A DNA stretch of 64,000 nt from Burkholderia sp. WSM2232 (GTDB lineage Bacteria > Pseudomonadota > Gammaproteobacteria > Burkholderiales > Burkholderiaceae): NCBI RefSeq assembly GCF_000472545.1, contig NZ_AWZV01000021.1, positions 328 to 64,327 on the forward strand. Reading direction: 5' to 3'. The first letter of the stretch is position 1; each line of letters begins with the position of its first letter. The notes under the pieces were generated by a model. That model had not been told where the DNA came from, searched no databases, and saw nothing but the letters and a program-made list of their open reading frames with translations. Shown in pieces: positions 17,589 through 27,241 of this stretch. The position numbers and the translations under genes are program-made.

Positions 17589-18185
17589 TCAAGCAGCGGC
17601 GATCGCTTCGCGTGCGGTGGCCAGCGCGGCGCTCGCTGCGTCCGGGCCCATGTTCAGACCTTCCGCGTAGATAAAGTTCACGTCGGTCATACCGAGGAAG
17701 CCCAGGAAGCTCTTCAGATACGGCGTCTGGCTGTCGTTCGGCGTACCGAGATACTTGCCGCCGCGTGCAGACACGACATAAACCTTCTTGCCCGTCACGA
17801 GACCTTCCGGACCGTTCGCGGTATAGCGGAACGTGATGCCGGCACGCGCAATGAAGTCGAAGTACGTCTTCAGTTGCGACGAGATGCCGAAGTTGTACAT
17901 CGGCGCGCCGATCACGACGATGTCGGCGGCTTGCAGCTCGGCGATCAGCGCTTCGCTGCGGGCGGCAATCGCGGCCTGCTCGGCGGTGCGCTGGTCAGCC
18001 GGCGTGAAGAACGCGCCGAGAACGGCGTCGTCCAGGTGTGGCAGCGGTTCAGCTTGCAGATTGCGGACGACGACTTGCGCGCCCGGATTCGACTGTTGCA
18101 GCTTTTCGGTCAGTTCATTCACCAGCAGCGTGGAATTCGCGCCTTGCGAGCGGGCTGCCGAGTTGATTTGCAGGATCGTGGTCAT
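17589..18185 (-). CDS. azoR: FMN-dependent NADH-azoreductase
   Basis: A 198-residue flavodoxin-fold quinone/azo reductase. The phosphate-binding loop near the N-terminus (INSAARSQGANS), the flavin-contact segment GAPMYNFGISSQLKTYFDFIARAG and SARGGKYLG are characteristic. It uses NADH and FMN to reduce quinones and azo compounds in the cytoplasm. The start gives a GGAGT ribosome site at good spacing. Monocistronic by position. Confidence 0.9.
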   Translation of the reverse strand: MTTILQINSAARSQGANSTLLVNELTEKLQQSNPGAQVVVRNLQAEPLPHLDDAVLGAFFTPADQRTAEQAAIAARSEALIAELQAADIVVIGAPMYNFGISSQLKTYFDFIARAGITFRYTANGPEGLVTGKKVYVVSARGGKYLGTPNDSQTPYLKSFLGFLGMTDVNFIYAEGLNMGPDAASAALATAREAIAAA

Positions 18186-18338
18186 GGTTGACTCCAGTGG
18201 GGGCGCGCAGTGTTGCGCGAGTGGAGTCATTGTGTTTATTTACCGACGCCGGAAAAAGCCACCCGGCGGCGACGGATTGTTGCACTGGTAGAACAATCCA
18301 CCACCGGTAAAGCTCATTGCGGCCACTGCAAATTACAG

Positions 18339-20129
18339 TCAGCCTGCCAGCCAGCGTTCGCGCGCCTTGCGGGTGGCGGGCCGCTTGTCGTCGGCGGTGA
18401 GCTTGTAGCGTGACACTTCCGGCCCGTCGAGCCTGAGTTGCGCGGTGCGCAGTTCGTCGCGGCGGAACGCGTGAACTTCCACTTTGGCGCCCGGCTGATA
18501 GCGCGCGAGCAGCGCGTCGAGGTTCGAGCCCGTCACGCGCAGGCCGTCGAGCGCGATCAGCACGTCGCCGGCCGAGAGCCCGGCCTTTTGCGCGGCGCTG
18601 CCCTCGTGAACCGCCGCCAGCGTGCAATCGGCGCCGCCGCGCACGCGTGCGCCAAGCGACGGTTTTCCATTCTTGTCCGGCTCCGGCGCGACGGCAACGC
18701 CGAACGGCGCGAGCAGCGTCTCGAGCGGCAGGTCGCGGGTGCCGTGCACGGCCTGCGCGAACAGGTCTCCCAGTGCCACGCCGGTGGCCTCGGTGAAGAG
18801 CGCCTCGATTTCACCTTCCTCCACGCCGACCGGCTTGCCGCGGTAGAAATCGCGGCCAAAGCGCTGCCACAGCAGACGCATCACGTCGTCAAGCGACTTG
18901 CGGTGACTGGTTTGCGCGCGAATCGCCAGGTCAAACGAAAGCGCGACCAGCGAGCCCTTCGTGTAGTAGCTGACAATTGCGTTCGGCGCGTTCTCGTCCT
19001 GCCGGTAGTATTTGACCCACGCGTCGAACGAGCTTTCCGCGACGCTCTGTCTGGTGCGGCCGCTGCCGCGCAGCACGCCGCCCATCACCTTGCCGAGCAT
19101 GCCCAGATAATCGTCCTGCGAGATCAGGCCGGTGCGCACGAGAATCAGATCGTCGTAATAAGACGTGAAGCCTTCGAACAGCCACAACAGCGACGTGTAG
19201 TTTTCCACGGCAAGGTCGTACGGCGCGAACACCGCGGGCTTGATCCGCTTTACGTTCCATGTGTGGAAATATTCGTGGCTGCACAAGCCGAGGTAGGTAC
19301 GGTAGCCTTCGGTGAGCGCTTCCCGGCCTTGCACCGGCAGATCCGCGCGATTGCAGATGAGCGCCGTCGATGCGCGGTGCTCGAGTCCGCCGTAACCGTC
19401 GGTGACGGCTTGCGTCATGAAGACGTAGCGGTCCACGGGCGCTTTCCTCGACTTCGGCTCGAACAGCGCGATCTGCGCTTCGCAGATGCGCTTGAGGTCG
19501 GCACACAGCCGCGCCATGTCGAGCGCGATCACGCGCCCCGCGATCACCACGTCGTGCGGCACGCCGTGCGCCTTGAAGGTCGCGAGCTCGAATTCGCCGA
19601 GCGTCACGGGATGGTCGATCAGCTCATCGTAGTTCTGCGCGCGATACTCGCCAAAGCCGTAGCGCCTCGTGCCGCGCGCTTCGGGCAATGCGGTGGCGAC
19701 GCGCCAGCCGCGATACGCCGCCCCGTCCGGCTTCTGAATATCGACCACACACGGCGCCTCTTCGTGACCGAGCGGCGACAGAAACACGCTGGTGCCGTTG
19801 AAGAAGCCCGTGGTGTCGTCCAGATGCGCGGCGCGCACCGACAGATCCCACGCGTACACCTCGTAGCGCAGCGTGAGCGCGCCTTTGACCGGCGCGGCCT
19901 GCCATGTGTGCTTGTCGGTTTTCTCGACGCGCACCTTGCGGCCTGCGTCGTTGAACGCGCGCAGCGTGACGATGTTGCGGGCGAATTCGCGCACCATGTA
20001 GCTGCCCGGAATCCACACAGGCAGCATGAAACGCTGGCCGGCCGGGTCCGGGTCGGCGACGGTCACGGTGACTTCGAAGAGATGGGCGGCGGGTTGCTTG
20101 GGAACGATGGTGTAGCGGATCGGCTTCAT
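18339..20129 (-). CDS. M61-family glycyl aminopeptidase with PDZ domain
   Basis: A 596-residue protein in the M61 peptidase family. The zinc site is HEYFH (285-289), with the third ligand Glu319 in FEGFTSYYDDL. The N-terminal region has the beta-sandwich segments MLPVWIPGSYMVREFARN and YEVYAWDLSVR. A PDZ domain occupies about residues 480-570 (GSAAQKAGLSAGDVLIALDG). M61 members remove N-terminal glycine and alanine from peptides. No signal peptide is visible, so a cytoplasmic role is likely. A hairpin terminator lies just upstream, ending dsbC. Confidence 0.87.
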   Translation of the reverse strand: MKPIRYTIVPKQPAAHLFEVTVTVADPDPAGQRFMLPVWIPGSYMVREFARNIVTLRAFNDAGRKVRVEKTDKHTWQAAPVKGALTLRYEVYAWDLSVRAAHLDDTTGFFNGTSVFLSPLGHEEAPCVVDIQKPDGAAYRGWRVATALPEARGTRRYGFGEYRAQNYDELIDHPVTLGEFELATFKAHGVPHDVVIAGRVIALDMARLCADLKRICEAQIALFEPKSRKAPVDRYVFMTQAVTDGYGGLEHRASTALICNRADLPVQGREALTEGYRTYLGLCSHEYFHTWNVKRIKPAVFAPYDLAVENYTSLLWLFEGFTSYYDDLILVRTGLISQDDYLGMLGKVMGGVLRGSGRTRQSVAESSFDAWVKYYRQDENAPNAIVSYYTKGSLVALSFDLAIRAQTSHRKSLDDVMRLLWQRFGRDFYRGKPVGVEEGEIEALFTEATGVALGDLFAQAVHGTRDLPLETLLAPFGVAVAPEPDKNGKPSLGARVRGGADCTLAAVHEGSAAQKAGLSAGDVLIALDGLRVTGSNLDALLARYQPGAKVEVHAFRRDELRTAQLRLDGPEVSRYKLTADDKRPATRKARERWLAG

Positions 20130-20177
20130 CGGCGGCGCGTGGTTTTTGTGTGAATGTTTGTTTGGGAGCTGGATGCG

Positions 20178-20203
20178 AAAGGAGGCGCCCTTGCGCCTCC
20201 TTT
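20178..20203. terminator. Hairpin terminator after dsbC
   Basis: AAAGGAGGCGC and GCGCCTCCTTT form a perfect 11-bp stem with a 4-nt loop, 21 bases beyond the dsbC stop. It ends in short A/T runs on both strands, so it can work leftward for dsbC. Confidence 0.75.
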
Positions 20204-20223
20204 CACTCGTGTCAGCCGTGTGC

Positions 20224-20949
20224 TCAGTGCACCGAGGCCATTTCCTTGTCCAGCCGGTCGGCCGGCACCGCGCCCGGCAAGCGGCGGCCGTCGGCGAGGA
20301 ATACGGTTGGGGTGCCCTCCACGTTCATCGCGTGGCCGAGCGCGAGGTTCTTGTCGATCGCAGCGGTATCGCAGGTGCCGGCGGCCGTGGGCGCCTGATG
20401 GTTCTGCATCCACGATTCCCACGCCTTTGCGCGGTCCGGCGAGCACCAGATGGACTTGGACTTGGCGGTCGAGTCCGGTGACAGGACCGGGTACAGGAAG
20501 GTGTAGACCGTCACGTTGTCGATAGACTTCAGCGTGGTTTCGAGTTGCTTGCAGTACGGGCAGTTCGGATCAGAGAACACGGCGATCTTGCGCGAGCCGT
20601 TGCCCTTCACGACCTTCACGGCGTTTGCAAACGGCAGGCTCGCAAAGTCGATACGGTTGGTTTCCGCCAGACGGGCGTCCGTCAGATTCTTGCGCGTTTT
20701 CGTGTCGACCATGTCGCCGAGCAGCAGATAGTCGCCGTTGGCGTCGCTGTAGACGATCTGGTTGCCGAGGTTCACTTCGTAAAGGCCGGCAACCGGCGAC
20801 TTGGTGATGCTCTTGATCGTCACATCGGCAAGGCGGGATTGCAGCGTGGCCTTGAGCTTGTCGGCGGACTGGTCAGCCTGCGCGGAGCAGCCGATCGCGA
20901 CGGCAGCAATCGCGAGCACCGCAGCCGCGATGCGAAAGATCTTTTTCAT
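20224..20949 (-). CDS. dsbC: Thiol:disulfide interchange protein DsbC
   Basis: A 241-residue periplasmic disulfide isomerase. The N-terminal signal (residues 1-25) is followed by the dimerisation domain (about 26-85) and a thioredoxin domain with the redox motif Cys130-Pro-Tyr-Cys133. A conserved cis-proline is in EGTPTVFL. A structural cysteine pair is suggested by WCSPD and GTCDT. DsbC repairs wrongly paired disulfides and is kept reduced by DsbD. A Cys21 near the signal could hint at a lipoprotein, but the lipobox is weak. Confidence 0.9.
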   Translation of the reverse strand: MKKIFRIAAAVLAIAAVAIGCSAQADQSADKLKATLQSRLADVTIKSITKSPVAGLYEVNLGNQIVYSDANGDYLLLGDMVDTKTRKNLTDARLAETNRIDFASLPFANAVKVVKGNGSRKIAVFSDPNCPYCKQLETTLKSIDNVTVYTFLYPVLSPDSTAKSKSIWCSPDRAKAWESWMQNHQAPTAAGTCDTAAIDKNLALGHAMNVEGTPTVFLADGRRLPGAVPADRLDKEMASVH

Positions 20950-21112
20950 GCGAAATTCCTGATTCGGACGCGTGCTCTTCACACGCGTTGGCGTTTGCAA
21001 GGTTGCCGGTTAGACGAGAACGCTCTGTCGGCGTTCATCGGCAACCGCCTGTTGGCGTTCATGATACCTGTGTCACCGGCCGGCCGCGCCGCGCGAGCGT
21101 TCGCCGGCCGTC

Positions 21113-22285
21113 TCAGCCGAGCGCGGCCGACACCAGCCAACGCTTGATGAACGGCTGCGCGCCGACGAAAGCCATGCCGCTATTGCGCACGATTTTCGCG
21201 AGCGGACCAGGCACGGAGAACAGTTTCTGCAGACCGTCGGTGGCGATCATCAGCGCGCGAATGTCTTCGCGCCGCGCTCGTTCGTAGCGCCGCAGCAGCA
21301 CCATGTCGCCGAGGTCGCGGAACGACTCCTTGCCGGCGACCGTCTCGGCCAGCGCGGCGACGTCGCGCAGACCGAGGTTCATGCCCTGCCCCGCGAGCGG
21401 ATGGATCAGATGCGCGGCGTCGCCCACCAGCGCGACGCGCGGTGCGACGAGGCGCTCGACGGTTTGCAGCGCGAGCGGAAAGCCCTGCGCAGGCGTCACA
21501 CAGTCGAGCGCGCCAAGCTGGCCGCCTGTCACGCGCTCCACTTCCGCCGCGAGCTGCGCCGGATCGAGCGCGATCAGTTGCTCGGCGTGCTCGGTACGCG
21601 CCGACCAGACGAGCGACACGTGGCCGTCCGGCATAGGCAGCAGCGCGATGATTTCGCCTTCCCTGAACCACTGGAAAGCGGTCTCGCCGTGTGGCTTCTC
21701 CGCTTTGAAGTTGGCGACCATGCCTGTTTGCCGGTAGTCGCGCCGGTTCATTTTCGAGCCGATTTGCGCGCGCACCCACGAGTGCGCGCCGTCTGCGCCG
21801 ACCACGAGATCGGCCACGAGCACGCTGCCGTTCGCGAGACCGACGCTTGCGCTGTCGGCGGTAAAGTCGAGCGCCTGGGCGCGGCTGTCGATCCACGTGA
21901 GGTTAGGCTGAAAACGCAGCGCCGCGTCGAGCGCGCGCTCGATCACCGACGACTCCACGATCCACGCAAGTTGCGGCACGGAAGCCTGAAACGCGGAGAA
22001 ATGCAGTTCCGCATGCGCGTCGCCGTAGACACGCATGTCGTACACGGGACCGAGCCGCGACAGGTCGAGCGCCTGCCAGACGCGCAAACGCTCGAGCAGC
22101 GCCTGCGAACTCGACGACAACGCGTACACCCGCGAGTCGAACGAAGCGCCAGCGGGCAGCGGCGCGCACGCCTGTGCGAGCAGCGCGACGCGCAGCCCGG
22201 CTTGCGTGAGCGCAAGCGCCGCGGTCTTGCCGACCAGCCCGCCGCCGATCACGGCTGCGTCGAAAGTCTGATGGTTTGCGTTCAT
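21113..22285 (-). CDS. UbiH/UbiF-family FAD-dependent hydroxylase
   Basis: A 390-residue flavin monooxygenase of the ubiquinone hydroxylase family. The FAD-binding GxGxxG is VIGGGLVGKTAA near the N-terminus, DG motif is GADGAHSWVRAQIG, and the second FAD site is GDAAHLIHPLAGQGMNLGLRD. It probably hydroxylates a ring position in ubiquinone biosynthesis; which position (UbiH, UbiF or UbiM) cannot be told. A perfect TATAAT on the minus strand (22297-22292) lies only seven bases before the start codon. Confidence 0.82.
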   Translation of the reverse strand: MNANHQTFDAAVIGGGLVGKTAALALTQAGLRVALLAQACAPLPAGASFDSRVYALSSSSQALLERLRVWQALDLSRLGPVYDMRVYGDAHAELHFSAFQASVPQLAWIVESSVIERALDAALRFQPNLTWIDSRAQALDFTADSASVGLANGSVLVADLVVGADGAHSWVRAQIGSKMNRRDYRQTGMVANFKAEKPHGETAFQWFREGEIIALLPMPDGHVSLVWSARTEHAEQLIALDPAQLAAEVERVTGGQLGALDCVTPAQGFPLALQTVERLVAPRVALVGDAAHLIHPLAGQGMNLGLRDVAALAETVAGKESFRDLGDMVLLRRYERARREDIRALMIATDGLQKLFSVPGPLAKIVRNSGMAFVGAQPFIKRWLVSAALG

Positions 22286-22541
22286 CCGCGCATTATAGCG
22301 GCGGGGTCGCGGGCGGCGGAGCGCGCGTGCAGCATTCTGAAGCCATGTCAAGAAGCCGGTTGGAACGGGTTACAATTACGCTTTCCGTGACAAAACCGCC
22401 CAGAATCGTCGAGGCAATGCCCGCGCTGGTGTCGTGTCCCGCTCCGCTGCGTTTTCCTCGCCAGCCCAACGCGAAGGCTCCCGAATCCCGCACACAGCGT
22501 CGAGCGCATCACGCAATTTACTGAATCACTGAAGGATTTCC
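22286..22541. other. Divergent intergenic region before ychF
   Basis: The 256-bp region holds a TATAAT box on the minus strand (22297-22292) and a TACAAT box on the plus strand near 22371, but neither has a good -35. No gene is supported. A ribosome site GAAGGA precedes ychF. Confidence 0.4.
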
Positions 22542-23636
22542 ATGAGCCTCAAATGCGGCATCGTCGGCCTGCCCAACGTCGGCAAGTCCACCCTGTTCAA
22601 CGCGCTGACCAAGGCGGGCATCGCCGCGGAAAATTATCCGTTCTGCACGATCGAGCCGAACGTCGGCATTGTCGAAGTGCCGGACGTGCGCCTCAAAGCG
22701 CTCGCGGAAATCGTCAAGCCCGAGCGCATCCTGCCGGCAGTCGTGGAATTCGTCGACATCGCCGGTCTGGTGGCGGGTGCGAGCAAGGGCGAAGGCCTCG
22801 GCAACCAGTTCCTCGCGAACATTCGCGAAACGGACGCCATCACGCACGTCGTGCGCTGTTTCGAAGACGAGAACGTCATTCACGTCGCCAACAAGATCGA
22901 TCCGCTGTCGGACATCGAGGTCATCAATACCGAACTGGCGCTCGCCGACCTGGCAACGGTCGAAAAGGCACTCGCGCGCTATTCGAAGGCAGCCAAATCG
23001 GGCAACGACAAGGAAGCCGTGAAAAACGCCGCCGTGCTGGAGAAGGTGCGCGCTCAACTGGACCAGGCGAAGCCCGTGCGTGCGCTGGATCTGTCCGACG
23101 AGGAAAAGGCGACGCTCAAGCCGTTCTGCCTGATTACCGCCAAGCCGACCATGTACGTCGCCAACGTCAAGGAAGACGGCTTTGAGAACAATCCGCACCT
23201 TGACGCTGTGACGAAGTTCGCGGCGTCGGAAAACGCGCCGGTGGTTGCCGTCTGTGCAGCAATTGAAGCGGAAATCGCCGATCTCGATGAAGCGGACATG
23301 GAAGTGTTCCTCGCCGACATGGGCATGGAAGAGCCGGGTCTGAACCGCGTGATTCGCGCCGGCTTCAAGCTGCTGGGCCTGCAGACCTACTTCACGGCGG
23401 GCGTGAAGGAAGTGCGCGCGTGGACCATTCACATCGGCGACACGGCGCCGCAGGCTGCGGGCGCGATTCACACCGACTTCGAGCGCGGCTTCATTCGTGC
23501 GCAAACCATTTCGTTTAACGACTACATCACCTACAAGGGTGAGCAAGGCGCGAAGGAAGCCGGCAAGATGCGCGCGGAAGGCAAGGAATATGTGGTTCAC
23601 GACGGCGATGTGATGAATTTTCTGTTCAACGTGTGA
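22542..23636 (+). CDS. ychF: Redox-regulated ATPase YchF
   Basis: A 364-residue Obg-family nucleotidase. Walker A is GLPNVGKST (9-17). The G4 position reads NVKE instead of NKxD, the known cause of ATP preference. A coiled-coil helical insert follows the G domain, and the C-terminus is a TGS domain (about 275-360). YchF binds ribosomes and affects oxidative-stress response and leaderless mRNA translation in E. coli. Confidence 0.94.
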   Translation: MSLKCGIVGLPNVGKSTLFNALTKAGIAAENYPFCTIEPNVGIVEVPDVRLKALAEIVKPERILPAVVEFVDIAGLVAGASKGEGLGNQFLANIRETDAITHVVRCFEDENVIHVANKIDPLSDIEVINTELALADLATVEKALARYSKAAKSGNDKEAVKNAAVLEKVRAQLDQAKPVRALDLSDEEKATLKPFCLITAKPTMYVANVKEDGFENNPHLDAVTKFAASENAPVVAVCAAIEAEIADLDEADMEVFLADMGMEEPGLNRVIRAGFKLLGLQTYFTAGVKEVRAWTIHIGDTAPQAAGAIHTDFERGFIRAQTISFNDYITYKGEQGAKEAGKMRAEGKEYVVHDGDVMNFLFNV

Positions 23637-23695
23637 CCACGTCTGGAGCCGCGCGCTCCCTGACACCGCCTGTCGGCTCGCGCCGCCTGGTCTCG

Positions 23696-23720
23696 AAGCC
23701 CGCCTCGTGCGGGCTTTTTT
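23696..23720 (+). terminator. Terminator after ychF
   Basis: AAGCCCGC pairs with GCGGGCTT around a CTCGT loop, followed by six T residues. A textbook rho-independent terminator 60 bases beyond ychF. Confidence 0.88.
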
Positions 23721-23823
23721 GCGGGCGGGCGCAACCTCGGGCATCGCCTTGCCAAAGGCCTTGTACCATCCACCTGCCCGTCAGAGCACCTTCATTCGCT
23801 TGCCGAAGCTGAACAAACCGACT

Positions 23824-23841
23824 ATTTCAGTTTCATGACAC
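23824..23841 (-). promoter_or_regulatory. Pho-box-like element upstream of ugpB
   Basis: The minus strand reads GTGTCAT-GAAA-CTGAAAT, matching 14 of 18 positions of the enterobacterial Pho box (CTGTCAT, four-base A/T spacer, CTGTCAY). A further perfect CTGTCAT half-site lies at 23933-23939 on the plus strand. The ugp transporter is a classical PhoB target, which makes the match credible. The reversed orientation is a caution. Confidence 0.42.
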
Positions 23842-23998
23842 ACGATGTTAAATTGCGGCATTCGGCGCGTCTCGAAAGCGTACAACGCGTGCAAAGCGCA
23901 GAATGCGCGCCGCCCCGCCGGCCGACGCCGGACTGTCATCGAACACAAATAGAATCGCGCGATTCGTATTCGCGCACCTTCCGTCAGGAGACAAATCG

Positions 23999-25333
23999 AT
24001 GAGTTTGAAGCCGCTGTTCCGTTCGCTTTCCGTTGCCGCCGTGCTGAGCGCGGGTGTTCTCGGCGCCAGCCAGCCGGCTCAGGCTGCCACTGAAATCCAG
24101 TTCTGGCATGCGATGGAAGCCGCGCTCGGCGAGCGTCTGAACGACATCGCCAACGCGTTCAACGCGTCGCAGTCCGACTACAAGATCGTGCCCGTGTTCA
24201 AGGGCACCTACGACCAGACGTTGGCGGCGGGCATCGCCGGTTATCGCAGCGGCAACGCGCCGGCCATCCTGCAGGTCTACGAAGTCGGCACCGCGACCAT
24301 GATGCAGGCGAAGAAAGCCGTCGTGCCGGTCTCCGAGGTGTTCAGGCAAGCGGGCGTGCCGCTCGACGAAAAAGCGTTCGTGCCGACCATCGCAAGCTAC
24401 TACAGCGACGCAAAGACTGGCCACCTGATCTCGATGCCGTTCAACAGCTCAACGCCGGTCCTTTACTACAACAAGGACGCGTTCAAGAAGGCCGGGCTCG
24501 ATCCGAACCAGCCGCCGAAAACGTGGGCCGAGCTGCAGGCCGACGCGCAGAAGCTGAAAGCGTCGGGCATGGCGTGCGGCTATTCGTCGGGCTGGCAAAG
24601 CTGGATCCAGTTGGAGAACTACAGCGCGTGGCACGGTGCACCCTTTGCGTCGAAGAGCAATGGTTTCGACGGCGCCGACGCGCAGCTCGAATTCAACAAG
24701 CCGCTACAGGTCGCGCACATCCAGTTCCTGCAGAACATGCAGAAGGAAGGCACGTTCAGCTACGTCGGCCGCAAGGACGAACCGGTTTCGAAGTTCTATA
24801 GCGGCGACTGCGGAATCATTACGAACTCGTCCGGCTCGCTCGCCACCATCAAGAAGTACGCGAAGTTCAACTTCGGCACCGGCATGATGCCCTACGACGC
24901 AAACGTGAAGGGCGCGCCGCAGAACGCGATTATCGGCGGAGCGAGCTTGTGGGTACTGGCGGGCAAGGACCCGGCTGTCTACAAGGGCGTGGCGAAGTTC
25001 CTCGCGTATCTGAGCTCGCCGGAAGTCGCGGCGAAGTGGCATCAGGATACGGGCTATCTGCCGGTCACGACCGCCGCATATCAATTGACGCAGCAACAGG
25101 GCTTCTACGAGAAGAACCCGGGCAGCGACACAGCCATCAAGCAGATGCTCAACAAGCCGCCCCTCACGTACACAAAGGGCTTGCGCCTGGGCAACATGCC
25201 GCAGATCCGCACGATCATCGACGAAGAACTCGAGCAGGTGTGGGCCGAAAAGAAGACGCCGCAACAGGCGCTCGACTCGGCGGTCTCGCGTGGCGACGAG
25301 CTGCTGCGACGCTTCGAGAAAGCCGGCAGTTGA
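23999..25333 (+). CDS. ugpB: sn-glycerol-3-phosphate ABC transporter, substrate-binding protein
   Basis: The 444-residue periplasmic protein captures glycerol-3-phosphate and related glycerophosphodiesters. The signal peptide ends at about residue 30 (PAQAAT). The mature protein opens with TEIQFWHAM and has the type 2 periplasmic fold, including YNKDAFKKAGLDPN and QSWIQLENYSAWHGAPF. The ATG follows AGGAGA. It heads ugpB-A-E-C. No ugpQ phosphodiesterase gene follows. Confidence 0.9.
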   Translation: MSLKPLFRSLSVAAVLSAGVLGASQPAQAATEIQFWHAMEAALGERLNDIANAFNASQSDYKIVPVFKGTYDQTLAAGIAGYRSGNAPAILQVYEVGTATMMQAKKAVVPVSEVFRQAGVPLDEKAFVPTIASYYSDAKTGHLISMPFNSSTPVLYYNKDAFKKAGLDPNQPPKTWAELQADAQKLKASGMACGYSSGWQSWIQLENYSAWHGAPFASKSNGFDGADAQLEFNKPLQVAHIQFLQNMQKEGTFSYVGRKDEPVSKFYSGDCGIITNSSGSLATIKKYAKFNFGTGMMPYDANVKGAPQNAIIGGASLWVLAGKDPAVYKGVAKFLAYLSSPEVAAKWHQDTGYLPVTTAAYQLTQQQGFYEKNPGSDTAIKQMLNKPPLTYTKGLRLGNMPQIRTIIDEELEQVWAEKKTPQQALDSAVSRGDELLRRFEKAGS

Positions 25334-25437
25334 ACGCCGCATTACAACGGCAAGCGCAAGCCGGCAGGTTGCGGCGCACTCGCGCGGCAACCTCTCGCGC
25401 AGCATCCTGTTTGCAGCCACACTCTTGAGATTGCTCG

Positions 25438-26322
25438 ATGGAAAAGCGCTCCCGCTTCGGCACCAGCCTGCTGCCCTATCTGCTCGTCGCGCCCCAACTG
25501 GCGATCACAGCGCTGTTCTTCCTGTGGCCCGCCGGCGAAGCGCTGTGGCAATCCACGCAAACCCAGGACGCGTTCGGCACGTCGAGTGAATTTGTCGGGC
25601 TCGCGAACTTCAGGCAACTATTCGCCGATCCGCTCTATCTGTCGTCGTTCACCACGACGATTGTTTTCTGCGCGCTCGTCACCGTGTCTGGCCTCGCGAT
25701 CTCGCTGCTGCTCGCCGTTTGCGCAGACCGCGTGACGCGCGGCGCGAAGGCTTATCAGACGCTCCTCATCTGGCCGTATGCGGTCGCGCCCGCCATTGCC
25801 GCCGTGCTGTGGTCGTTTCTGTTCAACCCGAGCATCGGGCTCGTCACGTTTGCGCTCGCCAAGTACGGCGTGGTGTGGAATCACGCGTTGAATGCGGGAC
25901 AGGCGATGTTTCTCGTCGTGCTCGCCTCGGTGTGGAAGCAGGTCAGCTATAACTTCCTGTTCTTCTACGCGGGCCTGCAGGCCATTCCGCGCTCGCTGAT
26001 CGAAGCGGCGGCCATCGACGGCGCCGGTCCCGTGCGCCGCTTCTTTGGCATTGCGCTGCCATTGCTGTCGCCGACCAGCTTCTTTCTGCTCGTCATCAAC
26101 ATCACGTATGCGTTTTTCGACACCTTCCCGGTAATCGACGCCGCGACCGGCGGCGGACCCGCGCAATCGACCCGCACACTGATCTACAAGATTTTCGCCG
26201 AAGGTTTCCAGGGGCTGGACATCGGCAGCTCGGGCGCGCAATCCGTGGTTCTGATGGTGATCGTCGTTGCGTTGACGGTCGTGCAATTCCGCTTCATCGA
26301 ACGCAGGGTTCAATACTCATGA
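25438..26322 (+). CDS. ugpA: sn-glycerol-3-phosphate ABC transporter permease UgpA
   Basis: A 294-residue inner-membrane permease with about six helices. The EAA coupling loop is EAAAIDGAGPVRRFFGIALP, which contacts the ATPase. The gene follows ugpB and its stop overlaps the ugpE start by four bases (ATGA), so translation is coupled. Confidence 0.91.
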   Translation: MEKRSRFGTSLLPYLLVAPQLAITALFFLWPAGEALWQSTQTQDAFGTSSEFVGLANFRQLFADPLYLSSFTTTIVFCALVTVSGLAISLLLAVCADRVTRGAKAYQTLLIWPYAVAPAIAAVLWSFLFNPSIGLVTFALAKYGVVWNHALNAGQAMFLVVLASVWKQVSYNFLFFYAGLQAIPRSLIEAAAIDGAGPVRRFFGIALPLLSPTSFFLLVINITYAFFDTFPVIDAATGGGPAQSTRTLIYKIFAEGFQGLDIGSSGAQSVVLMVIVVALTVVQFRFIERRVQYS

Positions 26323-27164
26323 TCGAGAACCGCCGCGGTTTCGACCTTTTCTGCCACGCAGTGCTGATTCTGGGCGTCGCGCTGGTGGTGTTTCCCGTGT
26401 ACGTCGCGTTCTGCGCGGCCACCATGAGCGAGCGTGAGGTGTTCACCGTGCCGCTTTCGCTCGTGCCCGCTTCGCATCTGTTCGACAACATCGCGACCGT
26501 GTGGACACAAGGCAGCGGCAACGCGGCTGCACCGTTCGGCCGCATGCTGGTCAACAGCCTCGTCATGGCGCTTGCCATCTCGATCGGCAAGATTGCGGTG
26601 TCGATGATCTCGGCTTACGCGATCGTGTTCTTCCGCTTTCCGTTTCGCAACCTGTCGTTCTGGCTCATCTTCATCACGCTTATGCTGCCGGTCGAAGTGC
26701 GGATTTTCCCGACCGTGCAAGTGGTGTCGTCGATGCATTTGAGCAATACATATAGCGGATTGACGTTGCCGCTGATTGCTTCGGCCACCGCCACGTTCCT
26801 GTTTCGCCAGTTCTTCATGACGCTGCCCGACGAATTGATGGAAGCGGCGCGCATCGACGGCGCGGGTCCAATGCGTTTTTTCTGGGACGTGGTCTTGCCG
26901 CTCTCGAAGACGAACATGGCGGCGCTCTTCGTCATCACCTTTATCTACGGCTGGAATCAGTATTTGTGGCCGATTCTGATTACGAGCCAGCAGTCGCTGA
27001 CAACAGCGGTGGTCGGTATCAAGAGCATGATTGCCTCGGGCGATACGGCAACGCAATGGCACCTGGTCATGACCGCGACGCTGCTCGCGATGCTGCCGCC
27101 GCTCGCGGTCGTGCTCACGATGCAACGCTGGTTCGTGCGCGGCCTCGTCGACGCAGAGAAATAA
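26319..27164 (+). CDS. ugpE: sn-glycerol-3-phosphate ABC transporter permease UgpE
   Basis: A 281-residue permease, partner of UgpA. Six hydrophobic spans are visible, and the EAA loop reads EAARIDGAGPMRFFWDVVLP. It overlaps ugpA by four bases and precedes ugpC by 77 bases. Confidence 0.91.
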   Translation: MIENRRGFDLFCHAVLILGVALVVFPVYVAFCAATMSEREVFTVPLSLVPASHLFDNIATVWTQGSGNAAAPFGRMLVNSLVMALAISIGKIAVSMISAYAIVFFRFPFRNLSFWLIFITLMLPVEVRIFPTVQVVSSMHLSNTYSGLTLPLIASATATFLFRQFFMTLPDELMEAARIDGAGPMRFFWDVVLPLSKTNMAALFVITFIYGWNQYLWPILITSQQSLTTAVVGIKSMIASGDTATQWHLVMTATLLAMLPPLAVVLTMQRWFVRGLVDAEK

Positions 27165-27241
27165 TCCGCGCCGCGCGCAGCACGCGCGAACAGAGCGCAT
27201 ACCAATCGTAAAAAGACACGCAAACGAAGGGCTACAACCGC

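Noticed and set aside
18438..20153. A 571-residue plus-strand frame opposite the M61 peptidase
   Set aside because: The minus-strand frame carries HEYFH and the PDZ domain; the plus frame shows no domain.
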